64,000 nucleotides of DNA, from the NCBI GenBank assembly GCA_963989385.1, contig OZ022499.1, forward strand, positions 52,689,757 to 52,753,756, written 5' to 3'. The notes under the pieces were generated by a model. It made no database searches. It worked only from the letters and a program-made list of their open reading frames with translations, and was not told the DNA's origin. Both the position numbers and the translations under genes were made by a program. This document shows positions 60,101 through 64,000 of this stretch, piece after piece (the stretch's first letter is position 1; each line of letters opens with the position of its first letter). This DNA comes from Ctena decussata (lineage: Eukaryota > Mollusca > Bivalvia > Lucinida > Lucinidae).

Positions 60101-61244
60101 AATACATAATAAATTAATGTTTAAGTTGTCAGTTTTAGAAAAACAAAGAAAACCATGGATGACATGTATCAGGTCTTCTGAGAAGTATTATTACTTTTCA
60201 TGCAAAGGTTAAGGCAGTATGACATGCAGATATCTCACAACTGTCAGCTCTGATATTGAAATTAGTTTTTTAGTTTTCCAAATTTTAATCAGATTAACAG
60301 TAGGTTGTAGAAGTTTCAGTTAGATGTGTTTTTAACTTTTCACTTTTGGTTCTTCCTTGAAGTTTTTGTTTGTTCACTTTATTGTTTGTGGTTGACAACT
60401 TGAGTTGTAAAATAAAATAAAATGAAAAGTAAATATCTAACACTGTAGTGTAGATGGAAAGGAGATTTCTATTTTCGTTTTGAGAACTTAAATTTTCTGT
60501 TATTTTCCTTGAGTATGATACTAATTTATAGCAAATGGTATTTTCAAACCACCCAGGTAAAAAAATAGTATTAAACAGGGATATGGTAAAAGTTGTAGTT
60601 CTGGCATATCTTATATCTTTGATATTTGGCATAATGGTGATGAAAGGTTAAAAATTGTTTTAAGGTGCTTTCCTCTTTAGTACCATTAAATCAGGGCTCA
60701 GCCTAGAGATGGTGGACAAGAAGACGTTTTGCCACATTTTTTGGATTTCAGGGGAAAGTTTTGGTCCACATTTGGGATTTCCCTATATGTTCTAAACATT
60801 TAAACTTCTTTTTATATCAGATCCAAAAAGGGGGAAGTCAGCCAGTTTAGGTAACTATTTCTCCCAAATCGTCTTCAAGGCTGAGCCCAGTATTTAAGAT
60901 GGAAATTGTGCATTTTCACCTGTGTCAGAACAGTAGGCACTTTTGAGTAAGCTAAAATAAAAAGGATGCTATGAACCTTTGGGGCCTTAAATGTGCATGA
61001 AATATAAAATTGAATAGGTTAAAACATCGAAGAAATATCCACCTGAAAGGTTTGTTGTATGTTTGGAAGATAGTAGGGGTTGTAGTTTGCAGTGAGTGTT
61101 AACCTAGTAGTAAGACAGTGTGTCCCCTTTATCACACAGCAAAGAAGGATCTGGGGTCCCCCAATGAGGAGTGGGGAGTTGACCAACAGCTCATATCTAA
61201 ACTTAAAGAAGAGTACAAAAAGGAAAGGAAGGGCAAGAAGTCAA
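35918..61244 (+). CDS. STRN: Striatin family protein (partial gene, exons 1-12)
   Basis: Gene-level entry; exons are listed separately. Twelve exons with GT-AG junctions and consistent phases give about 394 codons. Striatins are B'''-type PP2A regulatory subunits and scaffolds of STRIPAK, bringing PP2A to Hippo-pathway and GCK kinases at membranes and cell junctions. Seen here in order: Gln/Met/Gly-rich N-terminus; FLQTEWARFEMERSQWE aromatic motif (caveolin-binding type); coiled coil to KYHKLKYG (about residues 45-110); the conserved block YLKEIGYTDTIIDVRSARVR-SLLGL; two copies of a D/E-F-DF(I/L) motif (SVMATFDF, ALAEFDFLVSE); an acidic linker; and EEYKKERKGKK. The C-terminal WD40 propeller is outside the window. 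The single gene in this presumably invertebrate genome should be ancestral to vertebrate STRN, STRN3 and STRN4, so the symbol is family-level. The start was chosen because it opens exon 1 with the conserved block 40 residues later. Confidence 0.9.
36257..36290. promoter_or_regulatory. Inverted pair of YY1-type motifs in intron 1
   Basis: CCGCCATCTT at 36257-36266 and AAAATGGCGGA at 36280-36290 are oppositely oriented near-consensus YY1 sites about 135 bp after exon 1. They could mark a downstream promoter element or enhancer; function is inference from motif match only. Confidence 0.4.
36965..37023 (+). repeat. SINE-B 3'-end fragment
   Basis: attgcccttacatgaccaaa then atactgttgaaaagaacgtg aligns with the 3' part of SINE-B at 53546 and 57963 (tgactgaaatactgttgaaagg). 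It ends about 50 bp before the exon 2 acceptor. Confidence 0.6.
37076..37179 (+). CDS. STRN: Striatin exon 2
   Basis: 104 bases between ttattttcag and donor gtattt. Codes ARIAFLQGERKGQENLKQDL then VRRIKMLEFALKQE with a split Arg codon. It is the core of the coiled coil that in vertebrate striatins binds PP2A and mediates oligomerisation. Confidence 0.92.
37740..38225. repeat. Diverged tandem repeats in striatin intron 2
   Basis: Units of very roughly 150 bp sharing aaccaatagacagaattt, gtttgtcagaatggcttcaa and tgcatgagttatggccctt. More of the same vocabulary appears at 38516-38775. A repeat G/MITE-2 insertion (38238-38515) seems to split the array. Confidence 0.6.
38238..38367 (+). repeat. 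Repeat G, copy 1
   Basis: gtctcgccagcgaggcagaa ... ctggcgttgg ... acttttgtcgagttttt ... ctgacaggcgagacac ... cattccgcggaattcttgtt. Other copies: 46255-46395, 47083-47225 and 55577-55680. It abuts a MITE-2 copy. Confidence 0.65.
38368..38515. mobile_element. MITE-2 copy 4 (ends trimmed)
   Basis: The centre cattaaaacatctcggtgag, then acccttctaatgaggggtca, followed by agaaaagttatccttaaatt, matches MITE-2. The left end is missing. Confidence 0.7.
39519..39881. mobile_element. Nested MITE with 5-bp target duplication
   Basis: 363 bp with inverted ends tagtgtttcccc and ggggaaacacta, flanked directly by ATGTG at 39514-39518 and 39882-39886. It lies inside the 2.28-kb element and so inserted after it. 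Internal repeats read gggcacttttagcg/gaagggcactttt and caaaaggcagaagggt. Confidence 0.8.
40610..40641. repeat. 32-bp perfect palindrome
   Basis: accagggaattgtaag followed immediately by its exact complement, with AAGCTT at the centre and no loop. The flanks share gtcaaac. Confidence 0.9.
41062..41100. repeat. Perfect 18-bp hairpin with 3-nt loop
   Basis: taataaattttccatttg, loop tcc, then the exact complement. It sits right after the TA that ends the 2.28-kb element. Confidence 0.85.
41207..41289 (+). CDS. STRN: Striatin exon 3
   Basis: Acceptor gattttgcag, donor gtaaga. Completes the split Arg codon and codes AKYHKLKYGADLNPEDLKPP then SFDSKKE. The AKYHKLKYG end of the coiled coil is a family signature. 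Confidence 0.92.
42676..42754 (+). CDS. STRN: Striatin exon 4
   Basis: Acceptor ctgtttctag, donor gtaagt. Codes DDIMQPDAVASPYANATWRQ then GRQLLRQ. WRQGRQLLRQ matches the conserved (T/A)W(K/R)QGRQLLRQ of striatins. Confidence 0.92.
42809..44529. mobile_element. Hairpin-headed DNA element, 1.72 kb
   Basis: Begins with a roughly 100-bp hairpin (atagttataccatgttttgt to its complement ending ggtataactat). It continues with tataccacccttaccagtgt (42912) and ends with the complementary ctggtaagggtggtata (44513-44529). The interior has no open frame but holds a short tandem array. A heavily deleted sibling of the same design is at 51737-51919. Lies in intron 4. Confidence 0.75.
43344..43448. repeat. 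20-bp minisatellite (caccaatcatgggtgagtg)
   Basis: Five adjacent units, with scattered single units to about 43640 and a (GT)n run at 43658-43677. Inside the 1.72-kb element. Confidence 0.85.
45084..45335 (+). mobile_element. SINE-A copy 1
   Basis: The tRNA-like head gtgtagcgcaatcgataggg (A box) ... ctgactcataagtcag ... gggtttgatacccg (B box) is followed by a shared body with gcagttgtcagttactggcg, gaggtctaagcctgccca and gtgtggttaggttaactgac, and an atcaatcaatcaat tail. The head resembles a CAT-anticodon tRNA but its acceptor stem is not paired properly, so it is a SINE and not a tRNA gene. Confidence 0.8.
45567..45737 (+). CDS. STRN: Striatin exon 5
   Basis: 171 bases, acceptor catatttaaaag, donor gtgagt. 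Completes Gln then codes YLKEIGYTDTIIDVRSARVR, SLLGLQPQHENEGEGAQPAL and VNGDSSNKRAIDQGKA. The YLxEIGYTDTIxDVRSxRVRSLLGL block is nearly invariant in striatins. Confidence 0.95.
45988..46057. repeat. Foldback repeat, copy 1
   Basis: ggcaaatagtgcaaacccgg and atcagac-gctcct pair with agga-gc-gtctgatcagggtt and tacactatttgcc around a 2-nt loop. A related copy with similar flanking text (ttagaatttttac) is at 56295-56475. Confidence 0.75.
46255..46395 (+). repeat. Repeat G, copy 2
   Basis: gtgactagcaagtgagatat ... aacttttgagttttctgg ... ctcagttttgtcactgtatg ... gctgtcagacaggtgagaca. Confidence 0.65.
46792..47029. mobile_element. MITE-1 foldback element, copy D
   Basis: tgagctgcaacatgagaaaa ... 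gtcatgttgcggctca, flanked by CA on both sides (a decayed TA). The core catcagactgggtggatg has family form. Lies in intron 5. Confidence 0.8.
47083..47225 (+). repeat. Repeat G, copy 3
   Basis: gtctcccctgcgactagcag ... ctggtgttggcggcttaaac ... ctgacaggcaaaacaccaca ... attctgctgaattcttcttg. A worn MITE-2-like 3' half follows to about 47365, as at copy 1. Confidence 0.65.
47792..47917 (+). CDS. STRN: Striatin exon 6
   Basis: Acceptor tgttgtcaacag, donor gtatga. Codes (R)SQGKMPSSLVEGVLMESEA then SVMATFDFIGGENVVDDDDE and NL. The SVMATFDF motif with trailing acidic run corresponds to the SVLEAFNFL segment of vertebrate striatins. Confidence 0.88.
48932..50109. mobile_element. Tandem-cored element 3, 146-bp units
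   Basis: 14-bp inverted ends atgtccccccacca and tggtggggggacat. Next to the left end is a hairpin (tccccccaccaaaggtgagg). The core is five regular units with anchor (c/t)gatatct at 49021, 49167, 49313, 49459 and 49605, exactly 146 bp apart, then worn units to about 50060. Each unit has ggtgaccttgacctcatttt and caaggtcactggaggactta. No coding content. In striatin intron 6. Confidence 0.85.
50288..50369. repeat. Near-perfect 40-bp-arm hairpin
   Basis: aagacagaggtttttccatt, then ccataacgatcccaaaaatc, folds onto gatttttgggatctttatgg and aatggaaaaacctctgtctt around a central ta. One or two mismatches only. Confidence 0.85.
51121..51163. repeat. Short hairpin
   Basis: gggagctgactttcatggtt and aaaccatgaaagttgtctccc are complementary apart from two bases. 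Confidence 0.8.
51396..51464 (+). repeat. SINE-A 3' end fragment (copy 4)
   Basis: gtcaggtaccgtcccgacat, gaccatagctgtttacagtg and the atcaatcaatcaat tail match the end of SINE-A. Confidence 0.7.
51737..51919. mobile_element. Deletion derivative of the hairpin-headed element
   Basis: Retains the hairpin (atagttataccatggtttgt ... gtggtataactat), the next 45 bp of the 1.72-kb element (tataccacccctaccaatgt, agaccttgcacattgcaaaa) and its last 30 bp (tgctaaagtttgcatttt ... ggttgtat). The middle, about 1.5 kb, is missing. Confidence 0.8.
52770..52975. mobile_element. MITE-2 copy 5
   Basis: gcagagctgtagataagagg ... gaaccgtctcaacgagacgg followed by ttcagatgagtggtcaca ... ccctcttatgtagagctctg. Almost a full palindrome; the central inverted repeat is exact. 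In striatin intron 6. Confidence 0.85.
53402..53477 (+). CDS. STRN: Striatin exon 7
   Basis: Acceptor taattatacag, donor gtaaat. Completes Ser and codes DENEDGMAADDEADEQLEKS then RVKIK; acidic linker, phase 0 at the end. Confidence 0.85.
53546..53880 (+). mobile_element. SINE-B copy 1
   Basis: tRNA-like head ccccagtagctcagtggctt, aagagctggcctgctgagct and agcggtcctaggattg, a body with agaaatcgtttcaatc and aacagggttc, and a 3' end tgactgaaatactgttgaaa then gggacttaacattgcaa. In intron 7. Confidence 0.7.
54432..54567 (+). CDS. STRN: Striatin exon 8
   Basis: Acceptor cacatgttttccag, donor gtaaga, ends phase 1. Codes TAGIEGMAGVEDVEAEEALA, EFDFLVSETGEGAGEAQSHG and DGPEW. EFDFLV-(S/T)E followed by a GDG-(T/P)-(D/E)-W segment is a hallmark of the striatin linker. 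Confidence 0.93.
54811..54829. repeat. Poly-A run
   Basis: About nineteen A in intron 8. Confidence 0.9.
55329..55566. mobile_element. MITE-1 foldback element, copy E (opposite internal orientation)
   Basis: Begins tgagctgcgacacaacaaaa and ends gtcatgtcatgcctta. The asymmetric centre runs ctccatggagagctatctta, gacccttagttacccttt, the reverse of the other copies, so it was inserted in the opposite direction. Confidence 0.75.
55577..55680 (+). repeat. Repeat G, copy 4
   Basis: gtcttgcctaggactagcag ... gcttttctggcagcagg ... acttttgttgattgttctg. Confidence 0.55.
55818..56268. mobile_element. MITE-2 copy 6, split by MITE-1
   Basis: The left part reads aagggtaacagggataattt to gaggggtcacaaca; the right part resumes with tgtttttgttgagaaatcag to cttatttggagctctg. 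The intervening 55957-56194 is MITE-1 copy F. Joined across the insert the outer element is an ordinary MITE-2. In striatin intron 8. Confidence 0.85.
55957..56194. mobile_element. MITE-1 foldback element, copy F (nested)
   Basis: tgagccgcaacacgagaaaa ... ggtgtcgcggctca flanked by TA on both sides. Other MITE-2 copies contain acatatgttttt at this point, so the empty site had one TA: the TA duplication is read directly. Confidence 0.9.
56295..56475. repeat. Foldback repeat, copy 2
   Basis: gcctgagcaaacaggggaga ... ggtctgcactggttgccttt, then flank text gtaattataataggtgttcc and ttagaatttttacag parallel to 46070-46175. Confidence 0.5.
56975..57210 (+). mobile_element. SINE-A copy 2 (5'-truncated)
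   Basis: Starts inside the tRNA-like head at ggactcataagtaagagg and is otherwise full: gggttcgaaacctggtctgg, tgtcagttactggcgaaagt, gaggtctaagcctgccca, and an atcaatcaaaaaaa tail. In striatin intron 8. Confidence 0.8.
57963..58165 (+). mobile_element. SINE-B copy 2
   Basis: gagcccaggtagctcagtag ... gtgctggcctgctgatctag ... catgactgaaatactgttag ... aaaggacgtaaaatcgcaag. Ends about 40 bp before the exon 9 acceptor. Confidence 0.7.
58202..58243 (+). CDS. STRN: Striatin exon 9 (microexon, 42 nt)
   Basis: Acceptor attgatttcag, donor gtatct, phase 1 at both ends. Codes DDSDDDDDNDESDE in a GAT-rich tract. Purely acidic, with no counterpart I can place exactly in vertebrates. The consistent phase and position between exons 8 and 12 support it. 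Confidence 0.75.
58297..58499. mobile_element. MITE-2 copy 7
   Basis: tgctccacataacaaggggt ... gaaccgtcttgctgagacaa followed by ttctaatgaggtgtcaca ... cttcttatctggagctctg. The flanks cttgtttag and cttgttcag differ by one base, a possible 8-9-bp target duplication. Confidence 0.85.
59261..59464. mobile_element. MITE-2 copy 8
   Basis: gcagagctccagataagaag and gggtaacagggataattt mark the left end, with gaactgtctttccaagacga at the centre and catatctggagctcagc at the right. Full-length palindrome in intron 9. Confidence 0.85.
59951..59974 (+). CDS. STRN: Striatin exon 10 (microexon, 24 or 33 nt)
   Basis: Acceptor ctttattgtag. Codes DLGNDDFL, phase 1 at both ends. Two donors nine bases apart, gtaatg at 59975 and gtaaga at 59984, are both in frame; the second adds GNV. 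Without transcripts I cannot choose. Confidence 0.65.
   Translation, partial: TLETMIS
60072..60089. repeat. Poly-A run
   Basis: About eighteen A in intron 10. Confidence 0.9.
60821..60850 (+). CDS. STRN: Striatin exon 11 (microexon, 30 nt)
   Basis: Strong acceptor cttctttttatatcag, donor gtaact, phase 1 at both ends. Codes DPKRGKSASL, a short basic/Ser patch in an otherwise acidic linker. Confidence 0.65.
   Translation: MQKGGSQPV
61140..61244 (+). CDS. STRN: Striatin exon 12
   Basis: Acceptor ctttatcacacag, donor gtaagt. Codes (A)KKDLGSPNEEWGVDQQLI, SKLKEEYKKERKGKKS. The W-(G/N)-VDQ-x-(L/I)-I-x-KLKE-x-YKKERKGKK block is strongly conserved in striatins and precedes the linker to the WD40 propeller. 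The phase 1 end means the next exon, beyond 64000 or unrecognised, must begin with two codon bases. Confidence 0.95.
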
Positions 61245-63592
61245 GTAAGTATGGAATAAAGGTGTCAAATATCTGCAGGCTTGTTTTATGCTTATGAAAA
61301 AAATTTGCTTACATTACAGAGAATATTAAATACTGCAATTCTTTTTGAAAAAAAAATCATTTTGTGTTATTAATCACTACTGCTACAAATTGTGTAACTA
61401 GCTTGGAAGCTGGCGCATTAAGTCATTTCTGTGGTTGTTACTGGACTGAAGAAAGAGCTGAATTGATGCTTGTAACAGCATGTGAATGGGATGATTTAAA
61501 AATAACTGAAAAGGTTAGTCAGAAGCACAAAGCAGATGATTGATACTTCCTGAGCTACAAATGGGTCTGATGCTGTATACTGCCTATGTAAACATGAATT
61601 TGCTTACATGAGAAAAGTCTGTGAATTGGGAAATATTAGCAATATGTGTTTTTTATTTTCACAAAATTCACGAAAATGAATCTTGTCTGAATTCAGTTTT
61701 CTTTATCTGTGCAAAAACGCTTATGAGAATCACAAATTCGGACTTCAAGTATTTTCTTTTGACCCTAATGTGTGAAAGTAAGCACTTGCTGAAATATCCC
61801 AGTTCTTAGTATTGCCTGGCAAAGTATATGATGGCCATGTCTACAATAAAGCCCTTAGCTACTAGCTGTTTCTTCATGAGCTTGCCTGGTTTTGAAATGC
61901 CATACTTTAATGTAAACAAGAAAAAACAAATACAATTAATAAATGCAACCAACATATCTATTTATATATATCTGAAATCAAAATCTTATATAAACATAAA
62001 ATGAGCTGGATTGTATTTTTTGTGGGTATTCAACAATTGAGAAAACATTGGCATTTCACAAATCAGTTATCTGTTTTATATGCTGCTTTATGACTTTGAA
62101 TGACTTCCAGTATATGACAGCAAAGCACAATTCATAAAAGAAACAAAGAAAGGGATAGGAAATTGTCAGTGCAAGTGTTGTTTTGGAAGTCATTCGGTGT
62201 CAGCTTGCTCTAATAGTAGGCATGGTTTGCATGTTAGCTTTGCTTTAGCTGTGCATGAATATTGTTTCTTGGAAAGCTTACCAAAAACTCATACTACTCT
62301 GCAATGTTCAGGCTTCATTGTTGAAATAATTTTCCTGTGCTGAAGCCGTTTATATCAGGTGATGTTAAAGGTGTCATTGGTTACAGTTATGAAAATTATA
62401 ATTATAGTATGATTATCCATTACCTCATTGTAAGTTTGATTTGAGGTTTTGCAAAGCCAGTTCTTATTCAAAAGATAAACTGTGGCTGATTCATTTAATT
62501 AGATATGCTTAGTAAGTAACAGTTGTTGTTAATGCTTTTACTCTTTCGCATCTTTTTTGAATTGGGAGCAAAGAAAGCCTATTTTAGCTGTTGCTTACTT
62601 TTAGCAGAAAGATAAAGTTTTATGCAGCTTACATTGGCAGACATTGCTTACTTAGATTAATATACTATTTGAAAGTTATCAGTATGCAGCATAAGTTTAT
62701 TTAGCTTCCTATATTTTCATTTCCATTTCAATTATGTTATTACTAGTCACTTTAAAATTTCTATAGTATACAGAGAGAAGATACTATATATGTGATACAG
62801 TATATCTCATCACAGTACTGTTTTGGTGAAAGCATAACACAACTTAAGAAACTGTGTATTTTATGAGCATATATCATAATTGCTGTTACCTTGCCTGGCA
62901 CTATATTTCAAAGCTCTAGATAGGGATGTTTTTATTATAATTTTGACATGGTTCCTGTTTCCAGTTATATAACACTTCATTGGAACTATCTCAGGGAGGT
63001 GATTCTGATCTTTAGTTATAACATAGCAGGGATCAAGCTAGTCCAGTAGTCCAGAATTTTTTTGAGAGGTGACTTCTTCCTCCAATTAAAATAGCCAGAA
63101 GTTTATCAACTCAGGTAGAAGTTTGTCAATATTATTCCATTTGCATATACAATGAATGGATGGGTAAATTGAAGAGAGAACTGGGTAAACTCAGTTTGCA
63201 GTAGTTGGGTAGTTTAAGAAAAATGCAGCATTGATAACATCTCAAAATCCCTGCCAGCCCTATACTGGTATCTTTAATTAGAAAAGTCCCTTACACAATG
63301 GATTTTCATTTCAACAAAGTTAGGCAACCTTGACCATCACTGAACAATAAACAATTTATGCTCACAAATATTTTCTTCCCGGTTCAAATAGATGGTTTAA
63401 ACAGATATTCATTTGTTAATTTTAGTTAAGAAGAAATAATTACTGTTTTTATTACCCATGAAAATTAATGATATGATCAGTTTGTCCAATTTTGCACATT
63501 TCAGGACTAAATAACAAATGCCAAAAGTGTCCAGTCATTTCCCTTACTTTGATTAACTGCTCTTTCTAGCCATTGAACTTTCTTCCCATACA
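61245..63592 (+). other. STRN: Striatin intron 12 (start), no exon seen
   Basis: AT-rich. I looked for the next conserved block (a VKRPNR.KLQ-type segment) and did not find it. A faint MITE-2-like stretch may lie at 62915-63030. Confidence 0.5.
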
Positions 63593-63862
63593 GCCGGGCC
63601 ACGTAGCTCAGTCAGTAGGGCACCTGACTCATAAGTCAGAGGTCCTGGGTTCGATACCCGGTCTGGCCACATACTTTCGTTTCTCCTTCTGCTGATTCAA
63701 AAAGGGCAGTTGTCAGTTACTGGTGAAAGTATATTAGCACTTAGTACTGGTTAACCGCTTAGGAGGTCTATGCCTGCCCAGGAATAGTGTGGTTAGGTTA
63801 ACTGACCATCCAGACATGACTTAGTTGTTTACCATGGGCGTAAAGCAACAAATCAATCAAAA
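63593..63862 (+). mobile_element. SINE-A copy 3, intact with 13-bp target duplication
   Basis: Complete 270-bp element: gccgggccacgtagctcagt, ctgactcataagtcagagg, gggttcgatacccggtctgg, the shared body, and an aatcaatcaa tail. TTCTTCCCATACA occurs directly before (63580-63592) and after (63863-63875). A and B boxes are intact. It is the best-preserved copy and probably the youngest. Confidence 0.92.
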
Positions 63863-64000
63863 TTCTTCCCATACATTTTTTGACAAAATGATTGTCAGCA
63901 GGAAATGTTTTTTTGTGCCGATATGCCATTAAACCCCTATCACTCACTTACAAAATGATTGTTGATTTAATGACCCAAGAACACTGATTTCATTGTCACT

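Noticed and set aside
63596..63670. tRNA-like sequence with intact A and B boxes and CAT anticodon-like loop.
   Set aside because: The acceptor stem does not pair, and the same head with the same body occurs at 45084 and 56975; it is a SINE and not a tRNA gene.

Overview
The window is AT-rich animal nuclear DNA, most likely from a bivalve mollusc. It has long introns with canonical GT-AG junctions and microsatellites. It also has dense non-autonomous DNA transposons, tRNA- and 5S-derived SINEs, and tandem-cored elements rich in TGACCTTGACC words of the kind common in clams and mussels. The species is inferred from this style, not read from a marker gene. No bacterial operon, CRISPR array, rRNA gene or virus was seen.

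The one clearly recognised host gene is a striatin-family gene (B''' regulatory subunit of PP2A, scaffold of the STRIPAK complex) on the + strand. Its start codon is at 35918 and twelve exons run to 61244. They encode the N-terminal aromatic/caveolin-type motif, the coiled coil and a long acidic linker ending in the conserved KKERKGKK block. The linker includes three small exons whose lengths are multiples of three and whose boundaries are all phase 1. The WD40 half must lie beyond 64000. A consensus CRE, YY1-like motifs and a 7-codon upstream ORF overlapping the start codon sit at the 5' end.

A second, partial host gene is suggested on the minus strand: exons 17110-17196 and 14590-14658 splice in frame into a peptide resembling the central part of an adaptor-complex sigma/zeta small chain. 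Its other exons were not found.

Layout: 1-9 kb holds foldback elements, microsatellites and a dead LINE 3' end. 9-17 kb holds two foldback MITE families and the sigma-like exons. 18.3-20.3 kb is a 4 x 442-bp tandem element. 22.2-23.6 kb has a minisatellite and two 5S-rRNA-derived SINEs. 23.9-27.5 kb is a near full-length but frameshifted non-LTR retrotransposon with candidate 9-bp target duplications. 28-35.6 kb holds a SINE, a MULE-like MITE with 9-bp duplications, a tandem-cored element, a mariner-type MITE and G/C homopolymer runs. 35.7-61.2 kb is the striatin gene; most of its intronic DNA is identifiable transposons, several of them nested. 61.3-64 kb is intronic, with a young SINE flanked by a 13-bp duplication.

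Recurring families (my labels): MITE-1 (TGAGCCGC termini, TA target, six copies); MITE-2 (about 200-bp palindrome starting CAGAGCTCC, eight clear copies); SINE-A (tRNA-headed, CAAT tail, four copies); SINE-B (tRNA-headed, three copies); repeat G (four copies). No previously undescribed multi-gene system is visible. The most interesting material is the microexon linker, the uORF/start overlap, nested insertions that reveal target sites, and full-length/deletion-derivative transposon pairs.
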